The position numbers and the translations under genes are program-made. A DNA stretch of 64,000 nucleotides from JBBRHQ01 sp963738305 (GTDB taxonomy: Bacteria; Actinomycetota; Thermoleophilia; Solirubrobacterales; 70-9): assembly GCA_963738305.1 (NCBI GenBank), contig CAVTVU010000001.1:930001-994000 (forward strand), in the 5' to 3' direction. The notes beneath the pieces were generated by a model, which saw only the letters and a list, made by a program, of their open reading frames with translations, made no database searches and had not been told where the DNA came from. Below, one piece after another: positions 17,307 to 26,176 of this stretch. The first letter of the stretch is position 1, and each line of letters starts with the position of its first letter.

Positions 17307-18034
17307 CTGCAGCCCACCAGCCCCAGCCCGCCGTTGGCCTCGGTGATCACACCGGTCGCCGGCGCGTAGGTCTTCAGCTCGAACTCGGCCGGCTTCGGCG
17401 TCGTCGCGTGCTCGCGGATCCTGATCACGCGGTGGTAGGAGCGACCGTGGACCCGCTTGGTGAGGCCCGCGGCCACGACCCTGTCCCTCTCCACCGCGAC
17501 CCCGGGGATCTTCTCCGAGAAGAAGGTGTCGCCGACCTTCGGGTGGGCGGGCATCAGCAGACCGGGACGCTTCACGTCCCGCCCCACCCGCCACCGGCCG
17601 GAATGGCCGACCAGCCTGCCGTGCTCGTACTCGTTGACGTCCTCGCCGAAGTAGTGGGCGCCCCCGGCCCTGTCCTGGGCGAAATAGTCGATCGTCTTCT
17701 CGATCCGCTGGCCGCTACGCAGGTCGGTGACGCTGTCACGGACCACAGCCGTGGAAACCATCCGGCCGCCGACCGGGAAGCGCTTCGTTCTGTCGAGCAG
17801 CACACGCACCACCCGCAGGCGCTGGTTGCCGTCCTTTCCCCTCAACACGCAGCGGTGGAACTTGCTGATCGGCAGGTAGGGGTTGGTGATCCTCGCGGAG
17901 TCTGGCCCGTAGGCGCCGCCGGGCTTCGCCGAGGCGGCCGTCGTTGCGCTGCCGCCGCAGGCCGCGAGCCCGAGGGCGACCGTGGCGAGGCCGGCTGTGA
18001 CCGCGGCTGTTCGGGTTCTCGAGATGCCGTTCAT
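17303..18034 (-). CDS. Predicted lipoprotein of unknown function
   Basis: A 243-aa protein with a clean lipoprotein signal (basic N-region, hydrophobic core, LAAC near residue 26). The mature part is rich in beta-strand-like patterns: NPYLPI, DYFAQDRAGGAHYFGEDVNEYE, MPAHPKVGDTFFSE and CGGS at the lipid anchor. Two other Cys occur, including the penultimate residue (GCS). Similar hypothetical lipoproteins exist in actinobacteria, but I know no function. Confidence 0.75.
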   Translation of the reverse strand: MNGISRTRTAAVTAGLATVALGLAACGGSATTAASAKPGGAYGPDSARITNPYLPISKFHRCVLRGKDGNQRLRVVRVLLDRTKRFPVGGRMVSTAVVRDSVTDLRSGQRIEKTIDYFAQDRAGGAHYFGEDVNEYEHGRLVGHSGRWRVGRDVKRPGLLMPAHPKVGDTFFSEKIPGVAVERDRVVAAGLTKRVHGRSYHRVIRIREHATTPKPAEFELKTYAPATGVITEANGGLGLVGCS

Positions 18035-18197
18035 CGTGTCTCCTTGGACTGACGCGGCCGCTTCCGTCGCAACCGCTGTGCAGCCCGACTACAGCGGCCG
18101 GAGATGAGCGGTGGATGAGGGCCGATCGGAACTCAGCCGAGCGTCGGCCGGCAGCCAACCTTGCGAAATCGGGCGACGCTGAGCGCGCCGATGCGTT

Positions 18198-18203
18198 TAG
18201 GCT
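18198..18203 (+). promoter_or_regulatory. -10 hexamer TAGGCT of the SDR gene
   Basis: TAGGCT ends 7 nt before GTG 18211. This spacing decides the start: the open frame reaches back to 18115 but has no ribosome site. Confidence 0.55.
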
Positions 18204-18210
18204 CCCAGCC

Positions 18211-19056
18211 GTGGCAACACTCTCCGGCAAGACGATGATCGTCTCCGGCGGCAGCCGTGGCATCGGCCTGGCGATCGCGGTGCGCGCGGCGCGGGAGGGG
18301 GCGAACGTCGCCCTGCTCGCCAAGACCGCCGAGCCGCACCCGAAGCTGCCCGGGACGATCTACACCGCGGCCGAGGAGATCGAGGAGGCCGGCGGCAAGG
18401 CGCTGCCGATCGTCGGCGACGTCCGCGACGATGACTCCGTAGCCGCCGCCGTCGCCGAGACGGTCGAGAAGTTCGGCGGCATCGACATCTGCCTCAACAA
18501 TGCGAGCGCGATCGACCTGCGCCCGACATCGATGATCGACATGAAGCGCTACGACCTGATGCAGGACATCAACTGCCGCGGCACGTTCCTGCTATCGAAG
18601 AGCTGCATCCCGCACCTGCGCGAGGCCGAGAACCCGCACATCCTCACGCTCTCGCCGCCGATCGGCCTCGACCCCAGGTGGGCCGGCGGTCACCTCGCCT
18701 ACACGATCGCCAAGTACGGGATGAGCCTCTGCACGCTCGGGCTGGCCGAGGAGCTGCGGGGTGACGGGATCGCCGCCAACTCGCTGTGGCCGCGGACGAT
18801 CATCGCCACCGCCGCCGTCCAGAACCTGCTCGGCGGCGACGAGGCGATGGCCCGCTCGCGCCGGCCGGAGATCCTGGCCGACGCGGCCGTGGCGATCTTC
18901 GCCCGGCCCAGCCGCGAGGCGACCGGCAACTTCTACATCGACGACGAGGTGCTGGCCGAGGAGGGCGTCACCGACCTCTCCGAGTACGGGTACGGGGCCG
19001 CGGAGGCCGACCTGCAGCCCGACATCTTCCTCGACGAGGCGCTCCCGAGCAGCTAG
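18211..19056 (+). CDS. SDR-family oxidoreductase (HSDL2-like)
   Basis: Short-chain dehydrogenase, 281 aa. The cofactor motif is VSGGSRGIGLAIA, NNAS at CLNNASAI and the active Tyr/Lys in AYTIAKYGMS, preceded by a segment (SPPIGLD) in the place of the usual catalytic Ser. The proline-rich SPP and the length match the hydroxysteroid-dehydrogenase-like-2 group, often linked to fatty-acid metabolism. Substrate unknown. Its TAG overlaps the convergent stop at CTAG 19053-19056. Confidence 0.88.
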   Translation: MATLSGKTMIVSGGSRGIGLAIAVRAAREGANVALLAKTAEPHPKLPGTIYTAAEEIEEAGGKALPIVGDVRDDDSVAAAVAETVEKFGGIDICLNNASAIDLRPTSMIDMKRYDLMQDINCRGTFLLSKSCIPHLREAENPHILTLSPPIGLDPRWAGGHLAYTIAKYGMSLCTLGLAEELRGDGIAANSLWPRTIIATAAVQNLLGGDEAMARSRRPEILADAAVAIFARPSREATGNFYIDDEVLAEEGVTDLSEYGYGAAEADLQPDIFLDEALPSS

Positions 19057-20070
19057 CCGGGACGACGCTCCGCCATGGCGCGCAGCGGCGGCATCACGTC
19101 CTCCGAGAATTGCTCGAGGAAGCGCCGCTGATCCGCGCCCGGGGCGTGCAGGAGCAGGTCCTCGAAGCCGAGGTCGAGGTAGGTCCCGATCCGCTCGACC
19201 ACCTCGGCGGGATCATCGGAGACGATGAACCGAGTGTGCGCCCGCTCGGCGTTGGCATCGGCGACCCGCTCCATCTCGATCGGGTCCTCGATCGCCCTCC
19301 TTCTGCTCGGGGGTCAGGGCGAGCGCCGCCCACCACGCGCAGGCCTCGCGCGCGTAGCTCGGGGTCGCGGTCGTAGGAAACCTTGATCTCGATCATCCGG
19401 CGGATCGCCGCCGAGTCGCGCCCGGCCGCCTCCGCTCCCTCGGCGACCTTGCCGAGCAGGTCGTCGTAGAGGTCGGGATCCTTGCCGCTGGTGCAGATGA
19501 ACCCGTCGCCGACCCGGCCGGCGAGCTTGGCGGCGAGCGGCCCGGAGGCGGCGACGTAGATCGGCACCGGCTCCTCGGGGCGGTCGTAGATCGTTGCCGC
19601 CGCGGTCCGGTAGTAGTCGCCCTCGAAGTCGACTCGCTCCTCGCTCCAGAGCCGGCGGATCAGCGCGATCGCCTCGGCCAGGCGCAGCCGGCGCTCCTTG
19701 CGGCCGGGGAAGTCCCGGCCGGTGGCCGGAGTCTCGTTCATCGCCTCGCCCGAGCCGACGTCCGAGGAAGACGCGACCGGGGTTGAGCGAGCCGAGGGTG
19801 CCGAAGGCCTGGGCGACGATCGCCGGGTGGTAGCGCAGGGTCGGCGTGAGCACGCTGGTCCCGAGCACGGCGCTGCCGGGTCGCCTCTCCGGCCGCCCCG
19901 AGCCAGGCGAGCGCCGAGGGGCCATGGCCGCCGTGGTGGCGCCAGGGCTGGAAGTGATCGGAGGTGGCGACCAGCTCCATGCCGCACGCTTCCGCCGCGA
20001 CCGCCAGCTCGAGCAGCTCGCGCGGGGCGAACTGCTCGGCCGATGCCTTGTAGCCGATCCTCACTCTCAA
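19053..20070 (-). pseudogene. F420-dependent luciferase-like oxidoreductase, frameshifted
   Basis: Luciferase-like monooxygenase fold of the F420-dependent glucose-6-phosphate-dehydrogenase-like group. Pieces follow in order in different frames: MELVATSDHFQPW, LGTSVLTPTLRYHPAIV and GSLNPGRVFLG, then GSGEAMNE, VPIYVAASGPLAAKLAG, WWAALALTPEQKE and finally FIVSDDPAEVVERIG. Four frame changes are needed (near 19883, 19766, 19365, 19297); each is repaired by removing one base, and no residues are lost. The start is TTG 20070 or GTG 20064. Such a complete chain suggests sequencing insertions rather than decay. Confidence 0.75.
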
Positions 20071-20183
20071 GGCACAAATCGAAACAGATTGCGCATTATT
20101 TGGGTTGCGTGCCGCGTTGTGTCAAGCGTAGGGTTCGCGTTCCTGGGGGACGCAATCGATAAATGATCGACGGGAGGTACGGG

Positions 20184-20555
20184 ATGAAGTCGAGCAAGTT
20201 CAAGTTCGCGATGGCGCTCACGGTCGTGTTCGCCCTCGCATTCACCGGGGTGGCGAGCGGCAAGTTCCACCTGACCAAGCAGAGGGCCTACCACGCGAAC
20301 CTCGGCCACGCCAAGTCGGTCTGCTCGGCAATCGTGGATGACCCGAGCCTAGGCACATGCACCAAGCCGAGCGGCAAGTGCCCGAAGCGCCTTGGCAGGT
20401 TGGCCTTCAGCTGCACGGAGCGCTATGACCTCAACAACGCCGATCACGGCAATTACGCCTGCACCGACCGCACCAAGGTCACGCTGCGTCGTGGGCATGG
20501 CGTCAAGGTGACGGTCGTCAACAACAGCACCACCTGCTTCGACCAACCCGGATGA
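20184..20555 (+). CDS. Small secreted six-cysteine protein
   Basis: Unrecognised 123-aa protein. A signal peptide is clear (MKSSKFKFAMALTVVFALAF, cleavage near ASG-K). The mature region of about 97 residues holds six Cys, consistent with three disulfides, and is strongly basic. ATG 20184 is preferred over 20163 because GGGAGGT lies 8 nt upstream. TAGGGT at about 20127 may be the -10. Base composition is less GC-rich than its neighbours, a possible sign of transfer. Confidence 0.7.
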   Translation: MKSSKFKFAMALTVVFALAFTGVASGKFHLTKQRAYHANLGHAKSVCSAIVDDPSLGTCTKPSGKCPKRLGRLAFSCTERYDLNNADHGNYACTDRTKVTLRRGHGVKVTVVNNSTTCFDQPG

Positions 20556-20568
20556 GCGAGGCATCCGC

Positions 20569-21690
20569 CTAGGCTGAGCGCAGTTGCGGCGGCGCCGAGC
20601 GGTAGGTCGCCGGCGTCGCCGTGAGGCGTATCGGGTTGCGCGTCAGCTCGACGGCGCTGCCGTCTTCGCGCGGGACCGAGACGATCGGGTCTAGGCCGAG
20701 CTCGGCGGCGAGGCGAAAGGCGCCGGCCAGGTCGTTGACGACGCCGGCCGGCACCCTCGCCGCCGTCAGGGCCTCGGCCCACTCGCTCGCCGTGCGGGCG
20801 GCCAGCCGCGCCTCCAGCTCGTCTCGCAGCGCCGGCCGGTGGCGGACGCGCTCGTCGTTCCCCGCGAAGCGGAGATCGGCGGCCAGCTCGGGCGCGTCCA
20901 GCAGCTCGCAGAGCACGGCGAACTGGCGATCTGTGCCAACCGCGACCACCAGCTCGCCCTCAGCGGTGGCGAACAGCTCGTAGGGGGCGATGCTGGGATG
21001 GGCGTTGCCCATCCGCGATGGGACCTGGCCGGCGATCGTGAAGGCCGAGGCCTGATTGACGAGGCCGGCGAGGAGCGAGGAGAGGAGGTCCACCTCGACG
21101 AGCTGGCCCCTCCCGGTCGCCTCCCGGTGGCGCAGGGCGGCGAGGATGCCGACCGACGAGAAGAGGCCCGCCAGGACGTCGACCAGCGCCACGCCGACCT
21201 TCTGCGGCTCGTCGTCGGGGTTGCCGGTAATGCTCATCAGACCGCCCAGCGCCTGCACGAGCAGGTCGTACCCGGGCAGATCCGCCCCGGCGCCGCGGCC
21301 GAAACCGGTGATCGAGCAATAGATCAGAGAGGGGTCCGCCTCGCTCAGCTCCTCGTAGGAGAGGCCGAAGCTCTCCATCACGCCCGGCCGGAAGTTCTCC
21401 ACCACGACGTCGGAGTCGAGGGCGAGGTGCCGGGCCAACTCGCGGTCGTGCGGGCTTCCGAGGTCGAGGAGGATGCTGCGCTTGTTGCGGTTGACCGACT
21501 GGAAGTAGGTCGCCTCTCCGGCACTGTCGAAGGGCGGGCCCCAGGATCGCGTGTCGTCTCCCCCGTCGGGCCGCTCTACCTTCGTCACGTCGGCCCCCAG
21601 GTCGGCGAGCACCATGGTTGCGAAGGGTCCCGCGAGGACGCGCGAGAAGTCGAGGATCCGCAGGCCGCCGAGCGCGGCTGGGCTATCCAT
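20569..21690 (-). CDS. CaiB/BaiF family CoA-transferase
   Basis: Class III CoA-transferase, 373 aa. The N-terminal FSRVLAGPFATMVLADLGADV and KVERPDGGDDTR and the Asp-bearing segment after SITGFGRGAGADLPGYDLLVQALGG are family landmarks; D-loop Asp in PGYD. It would move CoA between carboxylic acids. The gene is convergent with the secreted protein gene, 13 bp apart. Substrate unknown. Confidence 0.9.
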   Translation of the reverse strand: MDSPAALGGLRILDFSRVLAGPFATMVLADLGADVTKVERPDGGDDTRSWGPPFDSAGEATYFQSVNRNKRSILLDLGSPHDRELARHLALDSDVVVENFRPGVMESFGLSYEELSEADPSLIYCSITGFGRGAGADLPGYDLLVQALGGLMSITGNPDDEPQKVGVALVDVLAGLFSSVGILAALRHREATGRGQLVEVDLLSSLLAGLVNQASAFTIAGQVPSRMGNAHPSIAPYELFATAEGELVVAVGTDRQFAVLCELLDAPELAADLRFAGNDERVRHRPALRDELEARLAARTASEWAEALTAARVPAGVVNDLAGAFRLAAELGLDPIVSVPREDGSAVELTRNPIRLTATPATYRSAPPQLRSA

Positions 21691-21739
21691 CCGCCCGGAT
21701 CATCGCAGCGGCTGCGGCGCGCGCCGGACGTCCTCGCCG

Positions 21740-23200
21740 TCAGCGGCCCGCAGCCGGAAGGCCCCCGAGGCAGAAGGCCTCGATCACGCCGATGTAGTCG
21801 GCGAGGTGGTCGATCGTCAGGGAGCCCTTCATCGCCTGGGCGCGGGCGCCGATGCCGAGTACCTCGCGGCGGCGGGGGTCGGCCAGCAGCTCCCGCAGGC
21901 TCGCCGCGAATCGGTCGTCGTCTCCGGTCTCGACCAGCACACCCGAGACCCCGTCGACGATCTGCTCCTCGGTCCCTCCGGTGCGTCGCGCCAGGATCGG
22001 CTGCCCTTTCAGCATGGCCTCCGCGATCGAGAGCCCGAACGCTTCCCTCTCGGCGTTGTCGACGATCACGTCGGCCTGGCGCTGCAGAGCGTTGACCATG
22101 ATCGCGTTCTCGTCGAGGTCCTCGACGGAAAGCTGGGCCAGATGCACGCGCTCCTTGACCGGTGTCGGGAGGGCAACCCGAGCGGAGCGAAGCTCGTCGA
22201 GTACCTCGGCCTCCTCTCCCCGCTCGGACCGGGGATCGATCATCGGCCCGGCGATCGCCAGGTGCGCGGTCGAGTCGCGCAGCCCCTCCGCGAACAGCTC
22301 GAGCAGCCTGCGCTGGGACTTCAGCCGCTCCCATCCGGAGATCTGTAGCGCCAGCGGCGCCTGCGCCGGCAGTGGAGCGTCCTGGTCGATCTGGGCGCTG
22401 GCGCTGAGCCGGTAGGGCGTTCCGTCGGGACGGGCGAAGACGGGCGCGGTCTCGATCCCGGAGTCGCTGAGGCCGATCTGGTCGACAATCGCCAGGATGA
22501 CTTCCGGGCTGATCTCCTCGTTCTTCGGGGAGAACGGGTCGATCGTGGGCTCCAGCACAGCGACGCGTTCGGGCGGGATCATCTCCCAGGCGTACTCGGG
22601 CCTGGAGAAGACGCACCCATCGGCCTCGGCGATCATCGGCCAGAGGAATTCCCAGGCCTCCCGCGCCCATCGGTTCGCGTCCTCCACGCCGAGGTGCGAG
22701 CGCCAGATCACCCTCGCTCCCAGCTCCTTCATCGGGCCGACAAGCCCCGGCATGTCGTGCAGAAAGACGATGTCGCCTTCACGCACCCGCGCGGAGAGGA
22801 GCTTTGCGTGCTCGCCGGCGACCCGCTCGATCAACCGGCGCTGCTCGCCGGCGAGCGGGCCGCCGTCACCCTCGGAGCCGTAGAGCCGGTGGTAGATGCG
22901 CCGGCTCACCGTGCCGAAGCCGGGGTCGGCACTCAGGCCGAGCAGGTGGGCGTCCAGGCCGCTGTCGCGGGTGTAACCGAGCAGCGAGCGCAGCATCTCC
23001 GCTACCCCGGTCCCATCGCCCTGTGGGCTCGAGTAGGTGACGTGCCAGATGGCGCGTCCGGCGAGGGCGCCGTGTGCCTGCTCGAGGGCCCTCTCGGCGC
23101 GACGGTGACGGGCGGGGTGGATCGCGGCGAAGTTCTCCCGCGAGCGCCGCGGGACGGTCATCCCGTGAATCGCGGCGCTGCCGATCCTGGCCTCGGTCAC
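21740..23200 (-). CDS. GT4 glycosyltransferase, trehalose synthase (TreT)-like
   Basis: A 486-aa GT-B protein. N-domain has WHVTYSSPQGDGTGVAEML, resembling the TreT/trehalose-phosphorylase start, and VIWRSHLGVEDAN; the donor domain has REAFGLSIAEAMLKGQPILARRTGGTEEQI, with the E-x7-E motif of GT4. TreT-type enzymes join ADP/UDP-glucose and glucose to trehalose, a compatible solute. The assignment to trehalose is moderate; the fold is secure. GTG start at 23200; the 245-bp gap upstream separates it from the divergent hydrogenase operon. Confidence 0.8.
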   Translation of the reverse strand: MTEARIGSAAIHGMTVPRRSRENFAAIHPARHRRAERALEQAHGALAGRAIWHVTYSSPQGDGTGVAEMLRSLLGYTRDSGLDAHLLGLSADPGFGTVSRRIYHRLYGSEGDGGPLAGEQRRLIERVAGEHAKLLSARVREGDIVFLHDMPGLVGPMKELGARVIWRSHLGVEDANRWAREAWEFLWPMIAEADGCVFSRPEYAWEMIPPERVAVLEPTIDPFSPKNEEISPEVILAIVDQIGLSDSGIETAPVFARPDGTPYRLSASAQIDQDAPLPAQAPLALQISGWERLKSQRRLLELFAEGLRDSTAHLAIAGPMIDPRSERGEEAEVLDELRSARVALPTPVKERVHLAQLSVEDLDENAIMVNALQRQADVIVDNAEREAFGLSIAEAMLKGQPILARRTGGTEEQIVDGVSGVLVETGDDDRFAASLRELLADPRRREVLGIGARAQAMKGSLTIDHLADYIGVIEAFCLGGLPAAGR

Positions 23201-23344
23201 CTATTGCCTTTCGCGCGCTACATCGTCTCTACGTGGCCTGGGGGCGATGTTTTAGCAAGCTAGCCGATGGAGCTCGGTCCGGATCGTGGGTTCTCCACAC
23301 TCCGAGCGGGGTCGATTCCGGAGGTCAGGCAGACCCGTCCTCGC

Positions 23345-23374
23345 TTGACAGCGCCCTCTCTGACCCGATATACC
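23345..23374 (+). promoter_or_regulatory. Sigma70-like promoter of the hydrogenase operon
   Basis: TTGACA at 23345-23350 and TATACC at 23369-23374, spacing 18 bp (17 if ATATAC is used). Transcription would start near 23381, giving a leader of about 65 nt before hypC. It is the only near-consensus -35/-10 pair I see in the gap. This differs from the leaderless promoters elsewhere in the window. Confidence 0.6.
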
Positions 23375-23445
23375 CGGTTTACCCACCGCTTCGTTGGGGG
23401 AGAAGACCGGAAGGCGCTGCCAACCAGGGCGGAGGCGAGAAGAAG

Positions 23446-23712
23446 ATGTGCTTGGCCATCCCAGGCCAGATCACCGAAATCGTCGACGAGGCCAAGCAAC
23501 TGGCCAAGGTGGACGTGCAGGGGGTGCGCCGCAATGTCAGCGTCGGCCTGCTCGACGGCGCCGGCCCCGGCGACTGGGTCCTGATCCACGTCGGCTTCGC
23601 GATCTCCAAGATCGACGAGGAGGAGGCGACTGCGACGCTGCGGCTGCTGGAGGGGATGGGGGCCGAGTACGAGACCGAGCTGGAGGAGCTGAAGTCGAGC
23701 GTGATCGAGTGA
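23446..23712 (+). CDS. hypC: Hydrogenase maturation chaperone HypC
   Basis: An 88-aa HypC/HupF chaperone. It starts with the obligatory MCLAIPGQI, whose Cys2 binds the Fe(CN)2CO precursor; the conserved GDWVLIHVGFAISKID is at residues 44-60. It partners HypD in making the iron part of the active site and escorts it to the large-subunit precursor. Shine-Dalgarno GGAGG lies upstream. Its TGA overlaps the GTG of the next gene. Confidence 0.95.
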   Translation: MCLAIPGQITEIVDEAKQLAKVDVQGVRRNVSVGLLDGAGPGDWVLIHVGFAISKIDEEEATATLRLLEGMGAEYETELEELKSSVIE

Positions 23713-23969
23713 ACGCCCCCCCGGCCCCCGATGGGCTCACGACCAACTGCGAGCACGAGCCGGGCTGCATCACCTGCGGGGACGAGGCGTCGGAGCTGCG
23801 CGTACTGAGCATCGATTCACAGCGCGGCCTCGCCCTCTGCGCGGACCGGGGCGGGTCGCGGAGCACGGTGGAGACTGCTCTGGTCGCGCCGGTGAGCGTC
23901 GGAGACACCCTCCTGGTCCACGCCGGGACGGCGATCGCCCGCCTCTCGGATATGGCGGCGCCGCGATGA
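23709..23969 (+). CDS. Second HypC/HupF-like maturation protein
   Basis: An 86-aa protein with the C-terminal half of the HypC fold (VSVGDTLLVHAGTAIARL) but no MC start. Instead it has an N-terminal Cys-rich part, CEHEPGCITCGDEA, that could bind a metal. Similar second HypC paralogues occur in actinobacterial hydrogenase operons. It may be a second chaperone, perhaps specific to this large subunit, or deliver the cofactor at another step. GTG start and TGA/ATG overlaps on both sides couple it to hypC and hypD. Confidence 0.8.
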   Translation: MNAPPAPDGLTTNCEHEPGCITCGDEASELRVLSIDSQRGLALCADRGGSRSTVETALVAPVSVGDTLLVHAGTAIARLSDMAAPR

Positions 23970-25081
23970 GGTTCGTCGACGAGTTCCGTGACGCGGAGCT
24001 GGGCAGGGCGCTGACGGCTGAGATCCTCGCGGCGGTCGAGCCCGGCCGCGACTACAAGGTGATGGAGGTCTGCGGCGGGCACACCCACTCGATCTACAAG
24101 TACGGGCTGGACGACCTCCTGCCCGAGAACGTCGAACTGGTCCACGGCCCCGGCTGCCCGGTCTGCGTGATACCGATGGGCCGGGTGGACGACGGCATCG
24201 CGATCGCCAGGCGCGAGGAGGTGATCTTCACCTGTTTCGGCGACATGATGCGGATCCCGGGCTCCGAGCAGTCGCTGACCGAGGCGAAGGCCGAGGGCGC
24301 CGACGTGCGCATGGTGTACTCCCCGCTCGACGCGCTGCGGCTCGCGAAGGCGAACCCGGACCGTGAGGTCGTGTTCTTCGCGATCGGCTTCGAGACCACA
24401 GCGCCCTCGACGGCGCTGACCCTGAAGCGGGCCCGCGCGGAAGGGATCGAGAACTTCTCCTGCATGTCGAACCACGTCACGATCGTGCCGCCGCTGCGCG
24501 CCCTGCTCGACTCGCCGGACCTCCGCCTTGACGGCTTCATCGGCCCCGGGCACGTGTGCACCGTGGTCGGGGTGCGTCCCTTCTCGTTCATCCCGGCCGA
24601 GTACGGCAAGCCGGTCGTGATCTCGGGTTTCGAGCCGCTCGACGTCCTGCAATCGATTCGGATGATCCTCCGCCAGCTCGCGGCGGGACGCTGCGAGGTC
24701 GAGAACCAGTACACCCGCGTGGTCCCCGAGGAGGGGAACCTGGCCGCGCTGAACGTGATGTCGGAGGTGTTCGAGCTGCGCCCCCACTTCGAGTGGCGCG
24801 GCCTCGGCTTCATCTCGCAGTCGGCGCTGAAGCTCTCCGAGGCCTACGCGGACCTCGATGCCGAGCTGCGCTTCGAGGTCCCGGCGGTCCGGGTGGCTGA
24901 CCCCAAGGCGTGCCAGTGCGGTGAGGTACTGAAGGGCGTGATCAAGCCCTGGGAGTGCAAGGTGTTCGGCACCGCCTGCACGCCCGAGCACGCGATCGGC
25001 ACGTGCATGGTCAGCCCGGAGGGCGCCTGCGCCGCCTACTACAACTACGGCCGCTTCGCCCGGGAGCGCCAGGTCGTATGA
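23966..25081 (+). CDS. hypD: Hydrogenase maturation protein HypD
   Basis: Fe-S scaffold protein of 371 aa that, with HypC, assembles Fe(CN)2CO. Signatures are present in order: CGGHTHSIYKYG (Cys near 36), GPGCPVC near 65-71, GFETTAPSTALT, the CMSNH segment, FIGPGHVCTV, and C-terminal Cys residues (ACQCG, CKVFGTACTPE, IGTCMVSPEGACAAYY) that hold the [4Fe-4S] cluster. The length and all Cys are normal. ATG overlaps the preceding stop and its TGA overlaps hypE. Confidence 0.96.
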   Translation: MRFVDEFRDAELGRALTAEILAAVEPGRDYKVMEVCGGHTHSIYKYGLDDLLPENVELVHGPGCPVCVIPMGRVDDGIAIARREEVIFTCFGDMMRIPGSEQSLTEAKAEGADVRMVYSPLDALRLAKANPDREVVFFAIGFETTAPSTALTLKRARAEGIENFSCMSNHVTIVPPLRALLDSPDLRLDGFIGPGHVCTVVGVRPFSFIPAEYGKPVVISGFEPLDVLQSIRMILRQLAAGRCEVENQYTRVVPEEGNLAALNVMSEVFELRPHFEWRGLGFISQSALKLSEAYADLDAELRFEVPAVRVADPKACQCGEVLKGVIKPWECKVFGTACTPEHAIGTCMVSPEGACAAYYNYGRFARERQVV

Positions 25082-26169
25082 CCGACGCCACGGTCTCCGA
25101 TCGCGAGTCGCGGATCCTGGAGATCATCGAGACCGCGCGGGCGAAGCGCCCGCGCTTCAGGGACGAGCGGGTGACGATGGCGCACGGGGCCGGAGGCAAG
25201 GCCTCGCAGACCCTGATCGAGGGCCTGCTGGTCCCCGCCTTCGCCTCGGAGGCGCTCGACCGCCTCGGCGACTCCGGCACGGTGACGATCGAGGGCCTCG
25301 GCATCGCGATGACCGCCGACTCGTTCGTGGTCAAGCCGCTGCGGTTTCCCGGCGGCTCGATCGGCGAGCTGGCGGTCAACGGCACGGTCAACGACCTCGC
25401 CTGCGCCGGCGCCCGGCCCCACTCGCTGAGCCTCTGCCTGATCCTCGAGGAGGGCCTCGACGCGGGCGTGCTGAGGGCGGAGGTCGAGACAATCGCCGCC
25501 GCCGCCGAGACGGCGGGGGTCGAGATCATCACCGGCGACACCAAGGTAGTCGAGCGCTCACACGCCGACGGCATGTACGTCAGCACCGCCGGGATCGGCT
25601 GCATCGACCCGCGCGCCGCGCTCTCGCCGCAGGGGATCCGCCCCGGCGATCGGGTGATCGTCTCCGGGACGGTCGGCGACCACGGGACCGCGATCATGCT
25701 CTGTCGCGGCGAATTCGAGCTGGACGGGGAGATCGCCTCCGACACGCGCTCGCTTTGGCCACACGTCGATGCCATGCTCGAGGCCGCCGGTGACGGGCTC
25801 CACTGCATGCGCGACGCCACTCGCGGCGGCGTCGCATCGGTGCTGAACGAGCTGGCCCGGGCCTCGGGGGTCGCGATCTCCGTCCTGGAGGACCGGATCC
25901 CGGTGGACCCGGTCGTCGCCGCCGCCGCGGAGATGCTGGGCATCGACCCGGCCTACATCGCCAACGAGGGCAAGCTGGTGGCCTTCGTCGAGCCCGGCAG
26001 CGCCGAGGCGGCGCTGGCCGCGCTGCGTGCCGTCCCGGGCGGCGAGGCCGCGGCGGAGATCGGCGAGGTCGGCGCCGAGCCGCCGGGGATGGTCCTGGTC
26101 GAGACTGCTTTTGGGGGACGGCGGGTGATGGACCAGCTGGTCGGAGACCCGCTGCCGAGGATCTGCTGA
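25078..26169 (+). CDS. hypE: Hydrogenase maturation protein HypE
   Basis: A 363-aa HypE of the PurM/AIR-synthase fold. MAHGAGGKASQTLIEG near residue 37 and GTVGDHGTAIM are the ATP-site segments. The C-terminus ends in PRIC, whose Cys accepts the carbamoyl group from HypF and is dehydrated to the thiocyanate that supplies CN. The first 30 residues are an extra helix-like leader before the family start. ATG 25078 overlaps the hypD stop. Confidence 0.96.
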   Translation: MTDATVSDRESRILEIIETARAKRPRFRDERVTMAHGAGGKASQTLIEGLLVPAFASEALDRLGDSGTVTIEGLGIAMTADSFVVKPLRFPGGSIGELAVNGTVNDLACAGARPHSLSLCLILEEGLDAGVLRAEVETIAAAAETAGVEIITGDTKVVERSHADGMYVSTAGIGCIDPRAALSPQGIRPGDRVIVSGTVGDHGTAIMLCRGEFELDGEIASDTRSLWPHVDAMLEAAGDGLHCMRDATRGGVASVLNELARASGVAISVLEDRIPVDPVVAAAAEMLGIDPAYIANEGKLVAFVEPGSAEAALAALRAVPGGEAAAEIGEVGAEPPGMVLVETAFGGRRVMDQLVGDPLPRIC

Positions 26170-26176
26170 GGAACAG

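Noticed and set aside
18115..18210. Longer N-terminus for the SDR gene
   Set aside because: No ribosome site and no family similarity; GTG 18211 follows a -10 box by 7 nt.
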